Notes under the pieces: generated by a model
Databases searched by the model: none
Seen by the model: only the letters and a program-made list of their open reading frames with translations
Told to the model about the DNA's origin: nothing
Program-made: the position numbers and the translations under genes
DNA from: Caballeronia hypogeia
Lineage (GTDB): Bacteria; Pseudomonadota; Gammaproteobacteria; Burkholderiales; Burkholderiaceae
Length of the DNA stretch: 64,000 bases
Reading direction: 5' to 3'
NCBI RefSeq assembly: GCF_001544875.2
Contig: NZ_FCOA02000019.1
Location: 1-64,000 of the forward strand
Shown: piece by piece, positions 34,779-43,163 of the stretch
Layout: each line of letters begins with the position of its first letter
How positions within the stretch are numbered: the first letter of the stretch is position 1

Positions 34779-34894
34779 GCCCATCATCGACGCGACGTAA
34801 AAGCTCGTTACAAATTCCGCGCGCATCGAGCGACGGAAACGCCGTGTCCGCACCGTTCAAGCTCTCGTCGCAACCCTCAATCGACGGGATCATC

Positions 34895-35227
34895 ATGACA
34901 AGAACATGTTCGCCGCTGCGCGCGGCGCTTTCCGCGGCCGTGCTCGCGCCGGTCGTCGCCATTTCCTTCGCCGCCCTGCACAGCGCTCCGGCCGATGCCC
35001 AGGAAGTCATCATCGCGCCGTCCGCGCCGCCGGCGCCGCGCGTCGAGGCGCCGCCGCCGCCGCGCGCGGGCTACGCGTGGGACCCGGGCCACTGGCGCTG
35101 GGATCACGGCCGCTATGTCTGGGCGGCGGGACACTGGCGGCCGGTGCACGCGGGCTATCGCTGGGTGCCGGGACACTGGGTCCAGCACGGCCCGAACTGG
35201 CGCTGGGTTGAAGGACACTGGGCCTGA
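34895..35227 (+). CDS. YXWGXW repeat-containing exported protein
   Basis: A 110-residue secreted protein with a Sec signal (1-35, ending ADA) and a Pro-rich linker. The C-terminal half has five Trp/Gly/His repeats of the form GY-x-W-x-PGHW (GYAWDPGHW, YVWAAGHW, GYRWVPGHW, WRWVEGHW). Such repeats are found in cell-envelope proteins of Betaproteobacteria; function unknown. GGGA precedes the ATG. Confidence 0.82.
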   Translation: MTRTCSPLRAALSAAVLAPVVAISFAALHSAPADAQEVIIAPSAPPAPRVEAPPPPRAGYAWDPGHWRWDHGRYVWAAGHWRPVHAGYRWVPGHWVQHGPNWRWVEGHWA

Positions 35228-35311
35228 GTTCATCGCAGGAGACCGGCGCCGCCGCGGCCGTGACATTCGACCCGGCGGCGCATTCAGGCTTTCGAACCGA
35301 GGTGGCCCATC

Positions 35312-35419
35312 ATGCTGAAGGCATTGCTCGCCGCGGCGCTCGTGGCGATGACGCTCGCCGGCTGCGTCGTTTATCCGGCGCATCCTGTCTACTATCGCGG
35401 GCCGGTCGTCGTTTACTGA
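35312..35419 (+). CDS. 35-residue lipoprotein
   Basis: A very short gene: MLKALLAAALVAMTLAGC gives a signal II peptide with lipobox LAGC (Cys18), leaving a mature lipopeptide of 18 residues rich in Tyr, Val and Pro (VVYPAHPVYYRG). GAGG stands about ten bases before the ATG. Similar tiny lipoproteins accompany YXWGXW proteins in related genomes as I recall. It lies between the YXWGXW gene and the sigma factor gene. Confidence 0.68.
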   Translation: MLKALLAAALVAMTLAGCVVYPAHPVYYRGPVVVY

Positions 35420-35489
35420 GGATGCGGACGCCAGCGCACGCGCTCGCCCTGCAACCCGTCCGAAATGCGCAACGAAACCCGACACCACT

Positions 35490-36068
35490 TTGAAAGAAGA
35501 AGATCCGGATACCGCGCTCATTGCCCGCGTCGGCAATCGGGAACCGGGAGCGGTCCGCGAGATCGTCGCGCGCAAGCTCCCGCGCATCGTCGCGCTCGCG
35601 GCGCGCATGCTGGGCGACCGTAGCGAGGCCGACGACGTGGCTCAGGAAGCGTTCCTGCGCATCTGGAAAATGGCGCCGAAATGGCGGCCGGGCGCCGCGC
35701 GCTTCGATACCTGGCTGCATCGCGTGACGCTCAATCTGTGTTACGACCGCCTGCGCCGTCATCGCGAGACGTCCGTGTCCGACGAATTTCCCGAACAAGC
35801 CGATCTCGCGCCGCTGCCCGACGAACGCATGGAGGCGGCGCACGCGAACCAGCGCATGCAAAAGGCGCTCGCGACACTGCCCGCGCGCCAGCGCGAGGCG
35901 CTGGTGCTGCAGTACTACCAGGAATTGCCGAACGCGCAGGCGGCCGAACTCATGGGCGTGAGTGTCGACGCGCTCGAAAGCCTGCTTGCGCGAGCGCGCC
36001 GCAATCTCAGAACCGCGCTCGCGCAGCCCGACACGCCCGGCGGCGACGCCCCGAAGGAACATCGATGA
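35490..36068 (+). CDS. ECF-type RNA polymerase sigma factor
   Basis: A 192-residue sigma-70 family factor. Region 2 (residues ~25-95) includes the DRSEADDVAQEAFLRIWK core-binding helix, and region 4 (~130-185) has LPARQREALVLQYYQELPNAQAAELMGVS. It appears to start with TTG because no in-frame ATG or GTG precedes region 2, and there is no strong ribosome site, so expression may be low. Its stop overlaps the next ATG. It heads a five-gene operon. Confidence 0.88.
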   Translation: MKEEDPDTALIARVGNREPGAVREIVARKLPRIVALAARMLGDRSEADDVAQEAFLRIWKMAPKWRPGAARFDTWLHRVTLNLCYDRLRRHRETSVSDEFPEQADLAPLPDERMEAAHANQRMQKALATLPARQREALVLQYYQELPNAQAAELMGVSVDALESLLARARRNLRTALAQPDTPGGDAPKEHR

Positions 36069-36505
36069 CACCCGAACGATTCCGCCAAATCACCGAGGCT
36101 TACGGCGCCGCGCCGGAGCGCTGGCCGGAAGGCGAACGCGCGGCGGCGCTCGCGCTCGTGCAGGCAGGCGATGCCGACGCCCTCTCCGCGCTCGCCGACG
36201 CCCGCGCGCTCGACGGCCTGCTCGACGCCCACGCGGTCAAAGCGCCGAGTCCGGCGCTCGCGCGGCGCATCGTCGAATCGGCGCCTGCGCGGCCGGCGCG
36301 CGCCTTCTGGCGGCGGCCGCGCATCTGGTTCTCGGGCGCGGGCTTCATCGGCGCGGGCGCAGCGGGCGTGGCGGCCGGCGCGCTGCTGGTTTCCCTGCTG
36401 GCTCCCGCACCCGCGCCGGGCGAAAACCCGCACGCCGGCTGGTCCGAGCAATCCTATTCCGGCACGGCCTTCGGCGGCGCCCTTTCAGACTGGAGCGATC
36501 AATGA
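36065..36505 (+). CDS. Anti-sigma-factor-like single-TM protein
   Basis: A 146-residue protein with a cytoplasmic N-terminal helical region (residues 1-80), one membrane segment (about 92-118) and a short outer tail. It starts MTPERFRQITEAYGAAPERWP, a pattern shared by proteins encoded next to ECF factors. There is no His/Cys zinc motif, so it is not a ZAS type. Overlaps both neighbours by ATGA, so the order sigma, membrane partner, sensor suggests a transmembrane signalling set. Confidence 0.72.
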   Translation: MTPERFRQITEAYGAAPERWPEGERAAALALVQAGDADALSALADARALDGLLDAHAVKAPSPALARRIVESAPARPARAFWRRPRIWFSGAGFIGAGAAGVAAGALLVSLLAPAPAPGENPHAGWSEQSYSGTAFGGALSDWSDQ

Positions 36506-36978
36506 GTCCACGCACGCTCAAGACACTCGCGGCGGTGTCGCTCGTGCTGAATGTGTTTCTGCTCGGCTCGATCGCGGGCGGCGCGTATCGGCTGTTCGCG
36601 CATCAAAAGGCCGATGTCGCGCAGCAGCAGCGCGGCATTCGCTTCGCCGCCGCCGATCTTTCCGCCGAGCGCCAGCAGCAGTTGCGCGACGCCCTGCGAA
36701 GCACGCGGCGCGAAAGCCTGCCGCTGATTCGCGAGGCGCGCGACGGACGCATCGATCTCGCGCATATTCTCGCCGCGCGGGACTTCGACCGCACAGCGCT
36801 CGACGATGCCCTGAAGCGCACGCGCGACGCCGATATCGCGTTGCGTGCGCGCGTCGAGGGCACGGTCGCGGATTTCGCCGCGACGCTCACGCCCGATGAA
36901 CGGCTGAAGCTCGTTGGCGCGATGGAGCGTTACGGTCCGCTGCGCGCCGTGCCGCCCGGCGAGCGGCCACGGCAATAA
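36502..36978 (+). CDS. Periplasmic metal-sensor-like protein (CnrX/ZraP-type Metal_resist)
   Basis: A 158-residue protein with one N-terminal membrane anchor (about 8-30) and a long periplasmic four-helix region with the pattern LSAERQQQLRDALRSTRRESLPLIREARD, resembling the heavy-metal-resistance sensor family. Few His/Cys residues are present, so metal binding is doubtful. In the cnr system CnrX is the periplasmic sensor for an ECF/anti-sigma pair, which fits this gene order. Confidence 0.75.
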   Translation: MSPRTLKTLAAVSLVLNVFLLGSIAGGAYRLFAHQKADVAQQQRGIRFAAADLSAERQQQLRDALRSTRRESLPLIREARDGRIDLAHILAARDFDRTALDDALKRTRDADIALRARVEGTVADFAATLTPDERLKLVGAMERYGPLRAVPPGERPRQ

Positions 36979-37039
36979 TCCGGCGACGGATTTCAAGCGC
37001 GCACGCGTTTAACCCGCATCGAGCACTTCGGAGCACGCC

Positions 37040-38470
37040 ATGGCCATCGCGCCGCAACTCTCGCCTGCCGCCATCGCGGTCAATCGTTTCGGACTCGGCG
37101 CGCGTCCGGGCGAGCCGCTGCCCGCCGATCCGCGCGGCTGGCTCGCCGAACAGGCCGATCCCGCACGAAGCGCGTATCAGCCGATGCCGCCCGCCTTGAG
37201 CGATCAGCCCACGAGCGCCGCGCTCGCCGCGCAGTTCGCCGACCGCCAGCGCGCACTGCGCGACGCGAGCGACGCCGACAGGCCCGCGGTGCGCAAGCAG
37301 TACGGCGAGCAGATCCGCAGTGCCTACCGCACTGCCGTCGACGCCCGCATGGCGAGCGCGCTCACGACGGGCACGCCGTTCATCGAGCGGCTGGTGCATT
37401 TCTGGGCGAATCACTTCGCGGTGTCGATCGAAAAACCGCCCGTCGCGATGCTCGCCGGTTCGTTCGAAAACGAGGCGATTCGCCCGCATGTGCTCGGGCG
37501 CTTCGAGGACATGCTGATCGCCGTCGAGCGGCATCCGGCGATGCAGATCTTTCTCGATCAGCCGCGCTCGACCGGCCCCGACAGTCCCGCCGCGGAACGC
37601 GCCGCGATGCGCAATCCGGAGCGCCGGCCCGGTCTCAACGAAAACCTCGCGCGCGAGATCATGGAGCTGCATACGCTCGGCGTGCGCAGTGGCTACACGC
37701 AAGCCGACGTGACCGAGTTCGCGCGCGCGCTGACCGGCTGGAGCCTCGGCGCGATGACGGCGAAAGCGGCGAACAATCCCGGCGATCCGGTGCCGCCCGG
37801 TCAGTTCGTGTTCCGGGCGCGGCTGCACGAACCGGGTGCGCGCACCGTGATGGGCCGCCAGTACGCGCAGACCGGCGAAGCCCAGCCGCTCGCCGTGCTG
37901 CATGATCTGGCGAACGCACACGCGACCGCGCGGCATATCGCGGACAAGCTTGCGCGCCACTTCGTCGCGGACACGCCGCCGTCCGCGCTCGTCGACCGGC
38001 TCGCGAACGTCTTCAGCGAAAGCGGCGGCCATCTGCCGTCGGTGTATCGCGCGCTGATCGACGCGCCCGAATCGTGGCCGGATGCGCCCGCCAAATTCAA
38101 GACGCCGTGGGACTGGACGGTTTCGTCGCTGCGCGGGCTCGGTCGCACCGACCTGCAGGGCATGCACGTTGCGCCGCTGCTCACGCAACTGGGTCAGCAG
38201 GTGTGGCGCCCCGGCTCGCCCGCCGGTTACGACGACATCGCCGCGAGCTGGGCCGCGCCCGATGCGCTGGTGCGCCGCGTCGAACTCGCGCAGCGCTTCG
38301 CCGCGCGCTTCGGCCAGTCCGGCGGCGACCCGCTCGACGCCCGCGCGCTCGGTCCGCAATTGCTGGCGGGCTCGTTGTCCGAACCGACCGCGAACGCCGT
38401 GGCGCGCGCCGAAAGCGCGCCGGCCGCGCTCGCCCTGCTGCTCGTTTCGCCCGATTTCCTGAGGAGATGA
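37040..38470 (+). CDS. DUF1800 family protein
   Basis: A 476-residue protein of the DUF1800 family. Typical family segments are visible: NRFGLGARPGEPL near the start, VHFWANHFAVS, REIMELHTLGV with the next TQADVTEFARALTGW, and the late RQYAQTGEAQPL region. Function unknown; members nearly always sit beside a DUF1501 gene. No signal peptide is seen, which is unusual since its partner is Tat-exported. It begins 61 bp after the metal-sensor-like gene. Confidence 0.9.
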   Translation: MAIAPQLSPAAIAVNRFGLGARPGEPLPADPRGWLAEQADPARSAYQPMPPALSDQPTSAALAAQFADRQRALRDASDADRPAVRKQYGEQIRSAYRTAVDARMASALTTGTPFIERLVHFWANHFAVSIEKPPVAMLAGSFENEAIRPHVLGRFEDMLIAVERHPAMQIFLDQPRSTGPDSPAAERAAMRNPERRPGLNENLAREIMELHTLGVRSGYTQADVTEFARALTGWSLGAMTAKAANNPGDPVPPGQFVFRARLHEPGARTVMGRQYAQTGEAQPLAVLHDLANAHATARHIADKLARHFVADTPPSALVDRLANVFSESGGHLPSVYRALIDAPESWPDAPAKFKTPWDWTVSSLRGLGRTDLQGMHVAPLLTQLGQQVWRPGSPAGYDDIAASWAAPDALVRRVELAQRFAARFGQSGGDPLDARALGPQLLAGSLSEPTANAVARAESAPAALALLLVSPDFLRR

Positions 38471-38474
38471 ACCC

Positions 38475-39623
38475 ATGCTGACCCGACGCCAATTTCTCCG
38501 GTGCGCGGGCGCGAGCGCTGGCGCGATGCTCGTCGCGCCGCAACTCGTTCTCGCGTCCGCGGCGACCGAGCGCCGCTTCGTGTTCGTGATCCAGCGCGGC
38601 GCGGCGGACGGTCTCAATATCGTCGTGCCTTACGGCGATCCGGCATACGCGACCTTGCGCGGCCCGCTCGCGATCGACCCGTCGGCGGCGACCAAGCTCG
38701 ATGGCACGTTCGCGCTGCACCCGTCGCTGAAGCAGGTCGCGCAAATGTATGCCGGCAAAGAGGCGCTGTTCGTGCACGCGGTCGCGTCGCCGTATCGCGA
38801 GCGCTCGCATTTCGACGGCCAGAACGTGCTCGAATCCGGCGGCGCGTCGCCGTATCGGCTTCGGGACGGCTGGATGAACCGCCTCCTCTCGATGTTGCCC
38901 GCGCCGCGCGCCGACGCCGTCGCGTTCGCGCCGACCGTGCCGCTAGCGCTGCGCGGACGCGCGGAGGTGACCTCGTATGCGCCGTCGGCGCTGCCGCCCG
39001 CACCCGACGATCTGCTCGCGCGGGTCGCGCAGCTCTACGCCGGCGATGCGCAGCTTCATCCGCTCTGGGACGCTGCGATGCAAGCGCGCGGCCTCGCCGC
39101 CGATGCGGGCGCGCGTCAGGACCCCGCGAGCCTCGGCAAGCTCGCGGCGGGTTTCCTGAGCAAGCCGGACGGCCCGCGCATCGCGATGATCGAAACGGGC
39201 GGCTGGGACACCCACAGCGCGCAGAATCCGCGCCTCGCCGCGCAGCTCAAAGCGCTCGACACGATGCTCGCCGCTTTGCGCGACGGTCTCGGCGAACACT
39301 GGCGGAACACCACCGTTCTGGTCGCCACCGAGTTCGGCCGCACGGCGGCCGCGAACGGCACGGGCGGCACCGATCACGGCACGGCGTCGGCGGCGATGAT
39401 CGTCGGCGGCGCGGTCGCGGGCGGGCGCGTGCTCGCGGACTGGCCGGGCCTCGCGAATGCGTCGCTGTATCAGGCGCGCGATCTGAAGCCAACGACCGGT
39501 CTCGACGCCGTGATCGCGAGCGCGGCGGGCGAAACCTTCGGCATCGATCCGCAGCGCGTGGGGGCGACGCTTTTCCCCGAGGGCGGCTCGCTACGCTTGG
39601 GACATCGAATTCTCCGAGCCTGA
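38475..39623 (+). CDS. DUF1501 family protein, Tat-exported
   Basis: A 382-residue sulfatase/phosphatase-fold relative. A textbook Tat signal MLTRRQFLRCAGASAGAML begins the protein. IQRGAADGLNIVVPYGD (near residue 36), TGGWDTHSAQN (238-248) and EFGRTAAANGTGGTDHGTA (near 281-299) are the family motifs and hold conserved Asp/His that could bind metal. The gene starts four bases after the DUF1800 stop, so the two are a translational pair. Confidence 0.92.
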   Translation: MLTRRQFLRCAGASAGAMLVAPQLVLASAATERRFVFVIQRGAADGLNIVVPYGDPAYATLRGPLAIDPSAATKLDGTFALHPSLKQVAQMYAGKEALFVHAVASPYRERSHFDGQNVLESGGASPYRLRDGWMNRLLSMLPAPRADAVAFAPTVPLALRGRAEVTSYAPSALPPAPDDLLARVAQLYAGDAQLHPLWDAAMQARGLAADAGARQDPASLGKLAAGFLSKPDGPRIAMIETGGWDTHSAQNPRLAAQLKALDTMLAALRDGLGEHWRNTTVLVATEFGRTAAANGTGGTDHGTASAAMIVGGAVAGGRVLADWPGLANASLYQARDLKPTTGLDAVIASAAGETFGIDPQRVGATLFPEGGSLRLGHRILRA

Positions 39624-39626
39624 ACG

Positions 39627-40010
39627 TCAGCCCTTCGACAGCAACGCGGCGACCTTCGCGGCACCGGTCTGCTCGGCGATATCCTTCGCCGGCATGCCGC
39701 GATCGTCGCGCAGATCGCGTTCTGCGCCGCGCGCGAGCAGCATGCGCGCCAGCGGCGTCGAGCCCTTCGCGGGCGCGTAGCGCGTTTTCGCATTCGAGCC
39801 GTTCGAGGGCAGCCATGACGCGGCATTGCCTGCGGCGCCGACGAGTTGCTGCTGCGAGATGGATCGCAGCGCAGCGGGCACCGGCGAGGCCTGGCTCGTG
39901 TTGGCGTTCTGAATTTCACCCTCCGCGCGGATTCCGGGCGATGTCATGATCCCGAAAGCACCGGCGGCGACAATGAGCGGAACCAGCGCGGTACGGGAAA
40001 AACCGGCCAC
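39627..40010 (-). CDS. Small exported ankyrin-repeat protein
   Basis: A 127-residue protein. GTG at 40010 with GGGGA five bases before gives a signal-like N-terminus (AGFSRTALVPLIVAAGAFGI, end near GIRA). The C-terminal part TPLARMLLARGAERDLRDDR followed by GMPAKDIAEQTG is an ankyrin-repeat unit, only about one and a half repeats. No partner identified. It converges on the DUF1501 gene with 3 bp between stops. Confidence 0.65.
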   Translation of the reverse strand: MAGFSRTALVPLIVAAGAFGIMTSPGIRAEGEIQNANTSQASPVPAALRSISQQQLVGAAGNAASWLPSNGSNAKTRYAPAKGSTPLARMLLARGAERDLRDDRGMPAKDIAEQTGAAKVAALLSKG

Positions 40011-40346
40011 GTCAGTCCCCAATCGTTCTTGTTCGGTCCCCGTGTTGCGCGGCTGAGCATTCGCTATGCCCTCTTCCGCGCCCGCAACAAGATGGCAATT
40101 TAAGCACTCGTTTCCAGGCATTAGCGAAACGCTTCGTCGATTCGCCCGCCTTGCGCGACGCAAGATTCGAGGCAGGTGCAACGCGATTTTTAGTAGTATG
40201 GATTGGAGTGCCGTTATGATTGCGCCGGTCGCATCGAACGCGGCTTGCCGGGCCACGGGCTTTCGCTTATCGGTTGTTCCTCTCTGGTTGTGCGCCGTGC
40301 GCGTTCGCAGGTGCCGCGCCAACCTTCAACGTCATCCGGACACGCC
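40011..40346. other. 336-bp intergenic region
   Basis: Between the ankyrin gene and the divergent AI-2E family gene. It contains a small palindrome CTTGCG-CGA-CGCAAG at 40150-40164 and an AT-rich stretch ATTTTTAGTAGTATGG around 40188-40203 that could hold the transporter promoter. No gene is supported. Confidence 0.35.
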
Positions 40347-41519
40347 ATGCCAATCCCCACCAACGGGCAGCCGAATCCGAGTCCACGCCAGCCGGTGGAT
40401 ATCGCCCGCATTCTGCTCGTCATCGCCATTCTCACAGCGCTCACGGTCGGCAGCCTCTACGTGCTGCGTCCGTTCCTGCCGGGCCTCATCTGGGCGACGA
40501 CCATCGTCGTCGCGACATGGCCGCTGATGCTCGCCGTGCAGCGCCGCTGCGGCAACCGCCGCTGGATCGCGACCACCGTGATGCTGCTCGTGCTGCTGAT
40601 CGTGATCGTGCTGCCGCTCTACGAGGCGATCTCGACGCTCGCGCTGCACGGCGGCGAGATCATGGCCGCGATCAAGAACCTGCCGAGCTACGCGCTGCCG
40701 CCGCCGCCCGGCTGGGTGCACGACGTGCCGGTCGCGGGCGCGCGCATCGCGCGGGAATGGCAGTCGCTCTCCGACGCCGGCCCCGGCGGATTGCTCGCGA
40801 AGATCGAGCCTTACGTGACGATCGCCGCCCGCTGGATGCTCGCGCATGCGGCCGTCGTCGGCGTCTTCGTCATGCACATGGTGATCACGATCATCATCTC
40901 CGGCATTCTGTATATGAACGGCGAGACGGCGGGACGCTTCGTCACGCGCTTCGCGACACGCATCGCAGCGCAGCGCGGCGCCGAAGCGGTCAAGCTCGCC
41001 GGCCTCGCGATCCGCGCGGTGGCGCTCGGCATCGTCGTGACAGCGGTCACGCAATCCGCGCTGGGCGGCATCGGGCTCGCGCTCGCGGGCGTGCCCGCCG
41101 CGGGCATCATCACCGCCGTCATGCTCATGCTGTGTCTCGCGCAGATCGGCCCGCTGCTGCCGCTGCTCGGTGGCGTCGCGTGGCTGTTCTGGCACCAGGC
41201 GCATATCACCGCGTCGCTGCTGCTGGTCTGGTCGATCATGATCGCCATGCTCGACAACTTCCTGCGTCCCATTCTGATCAAGCGCGGCGTGAATCTCTCC
41301 ATGCTGCTGATTCTTTCCGGCGTGCTCGGCGGCATGTTCGCGTTCGGAATAGTCGGATTGTTCATCGGCCCCGTTATTCTCGCCGTCACTTCGACGATCC
41401 TGAATGCGTGGATTAACGAGCAGCCGCCGCTGCCTCAGGTCGAAGCGATCAGCAATGAGGAAATCGCGCAATCAACGTCCCCACGGGACCTCGCGGCTGC
41501 ATCGCGAAGGCAGACTTGA
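40347..41519 (+). CDS. AI-2E family transporter (YdiK-like)
   Basis: A 390-residue membrane protein with about eight hydrophobic segments and the family region GIITAVMLMLCLAQIGPLLP then NFLRPILIKRGVNLS near the end. The family was named for AI-2 export but many members are Na+/H+ antiporters or unknown exporters, so the substrate is open. The ATG at 40347 begins MPIPTNG; no strong ribosome site is visible, and longer starts lack membrane homology. Confidence 0.88.
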   Translation: MPIPTNGQPNPSPRQPVDIARILLVIAILTALTVGSLYVLRPFLPGLIWATTIVVATWPLMLAVQRRCGNRRWIATTVMLLVLLIVIVLPLYEAISTLALHGGEIMAAIKNLPSYALPPPPGWVHDVPVAGARIAREWQSLSDAGPGGLLAKIEPYVTIAARWMLAHAAVVGVFVMHMVITIIISGILYMNGETAGRFVTRFATRIAAQRGAEAVKLAGLAIRAVALGIVVTAVTQSALGGIGLALAGVPAAGIITAVMLMLCLAQIGPLLPLLGGVAWLFWHQAHITASLLLVWSIMIAMLDNFLRPILIKRGVNLSMLLILSGVLGGMFAFGIVGLFIGPVILAVTSTILNAWINEQPPLPQVEAISNEEIAQSTSPRDLAAASRRQT

Positions 41520-41712
41520 GCGCTGATTAATAATCAGCAGTTCGCCGCGTTTATTATCTCAATCGGATTATGCTTAATTCGAGAATTCGGACTCTTACGA
41601 AAATGATATTTTGTCCCATTAAACGCGGCATTTACATGATTATTCGCTGACATTCATCCGTTACAATCCAGTCCTTTGTTATTTGCCCTTTCGAGGGGAC
41701 AGGGGATTGACC
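41520..41712. promoter_or_regulatory. AT-rich control region with a 17-bp palindrome
   Basis: This 193-bp stretch is much richer in A/T than its surroundings. GCTGATTA-A-TAATCAGC (41522-41538) is a perfect palindrome just after the transporter stop, and TTACAAT (41661-41667) could be a -10 for the downstream DUF6572 gene. The palindrome lacks a T-run, so it may be an operator, not a terminator. Confidence 0.4.
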
Positions 41713-42237
41713 ATGTCTCTGCATGACGTGGAAGTCATCGATTACATCGGCGTGAATATTCTTTTCAAGCGCGTCTATGTCGGGATCTTCGACGATCTCG
41801 ACTGGCGCGACGAACGGGAACATCGGCGCCTGCTCACGAAGAAGATCGACAGCTACATCGGCTATATCCGCTCGGGTCAGTTGCTCACTAGTTATCCGAA
41901 CGTGCGCGGCTACGAGATCGCAATCGAATACGTGTCGACGCATCCCATGCCGCCCGCAGCGCTGGAGTTCTGGAAATCGCGCGAACGCATTTTGAGCGAG
42001 GCCGGGTACAAGGCGCAGATTCGCGGCGTCGACGTGCGTCATTCGCTGGGCATGGCGGTCGAGCAGCCGGAGCAGGTCCGTGTCGAGCCAGTGGAGCCGC
42101 CCGCGCTCGAAGTGCTGGATGTCGATCCGCGCGCGCCGCTGGCCGAGATCACCGACATCTCCCGGCCGGCGCCAATGCCCTCCGCGCCGCACCGCCTGCG
42201 CGGGATGCCGGTGCTCAGGCGTCTGGCCGCCGGCTAG
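41713..42237 (+). CDS. DUF6572 domain-containing protein
   Basis: A 174-residue soluble protein. Residues 1-100 match the small alpha/beta DUF6572 family as I recall it: VEVIDYIGVN near the start, a DDLDWRDEREH segment, KKIDSYIGYIRSGQ, and a C-terminal PPAALEFWKSRERI helix. Residues 110-174 are a Pro/Glu-rich tail not typical of the family. GGGGA precedes the ATG. It is followed by a strong terminator. Function unknown. Confidence 0.75.
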   Translation: MSLHDVEVIDYIGVNILFKRVYVGIFDDLDWRDEREHRRLLTKKIDSYIGYIRSGQLLTSYPNVRGYEIAIEYVSTHPMPPAALEFWKSRERILSEAGYKAQIRGVDVRHSLGMAVEQPEQVRVEPVEPPALEVLDVDPRAPLAEITDISRPAPMPSAPHRLRGMPVLRRLAAG

Positions 42238-42259
42238 AAGGCCCGGAGCATCGAATCAA

Positions 42260-42296
42260 AAAAGCGGCGAGGTTCGACTTGAACCTCGCCGCTTTT
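42260..42296. terminator. Rho-independent terminator
   Basis: AAAAGCGGCGAGGTTC (42260-42275), a five-base loop and GAACCTCGCCGCTTTT (42281-42296) make a perfect 16-bp stem with A and T runs at its ends, so it can serve both the DUF6572 gene and the convergent exported-protein gene. Confidence 0.9.
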
Positions 42297-42345
42297 GCCT
42301 TAAGACGCGTGCGATTCGTGCGCGCGGCGCGCCCGCCATTTCACA

Positions 42346-43056
42346 TCACTTCGCGCCGGCGAGCGCCGCGGTCGCGATCGACGGCACCGAAATGCCATTT
42401 GTCTTCGCGTACTGCACGGCCTGCGTGAGCGTCTGCACCAGCGACTGCAATTGCCCCGGCGCGGATTGCGCGATATAGGTCGCCGCCTGTGCGGTGCCCG
42501 GATTCGAGCCGGCCTGCAGTAGCGACGACATGTTCATCGAATTCGTCACCGCGCCCAGACCGGATTGCAGGCCGGCGTACTGTTTCACGCCCTGCCCGAG
42601 CGACGCGAGGCCGTCGCTGAAAGTCTGCTTGCTGGCGGCCGTGGGCGGCGTGGTCGAGCCGCTCGAAAGCGCCTGCATCAGCGATTGCGACACGCTTTGC
42701 TGCTGGCCGCCGATCTGCGACAGCACGCTCGCGCTCGGCACGCCGCTGCCGCCCGATGCGCCCGACAGCAGGCCCGCCGCCGATTGCGCCTGGCTCGCGA
42801 CGCCCGACATGCCCATCGCGGATGCGAGGCTCGATTGCCCCGAGAGCACCTGCTGGTTTGCGCCGAGGTAGTTCTGCACGAGCGAGCCGAGCGCCGAAGG
42901 CTGCGCCGCGCCGCTCGCGCCGGCTGCGACATCGGACTTGCCGCTGCCGAAGCCGAATTGCTGGAGATTGATTTGTGCGTACGATGCGGCCGGTGCGATC
43001 AGTGCGAATGCAATGCCGGCCGACAGAAGCGCGATCCGTGATGTGCGGTTCGGCAT
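42346..43056 (-). CDS. Exported Ser/Gln/Ala-rich protein of unknown function
   Basis: A 236-residue protein with a Sec signal (1-27, ending SYA). The mature chain is rich in Ser, Gln, Ala and Gly with no Cys, and has repeated helical-looking segments (SALGSLVQNYLGANQQVLSG; ASVLSQIGGQQQSVSQSLMQ). It looks like an elongated outer-membrane or secreted helical protein. GGGAGAAA precedes the ATG. No family recognised. Confidence 0.72.
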   Translation of the reverse strand: MPNRTSRIALLSAGIAFALIAPAASYAQINLQQFGFGSGKSDVAAGASGAAQPSALGSLVQNYLGANQQVLSGQSSLASAMGMSGVASQAQSAAGLLSGASGGSGVPSASVLSQIGGQQQSVSQSLMQALSSGSTTPPTAASKQTFSDGLASLGQGVKQYAGLQSGLGAVTNSMNMSSLLQAGSNPGTAQAATYIAQSAPGQLQSLVQTLTQAVQYAKTNGISVPSIATAALAGAK

Positions 43057-43163
43057 GGTCGGTTTCTCCCAGTGAATTGTCCGATATGAATGAGCCAGCT
43101 TCGACCATCGGACAATTCGGCGGTTCGCCGATGAAACATTTTCTTGCGAATTCCGTCAGGAGA

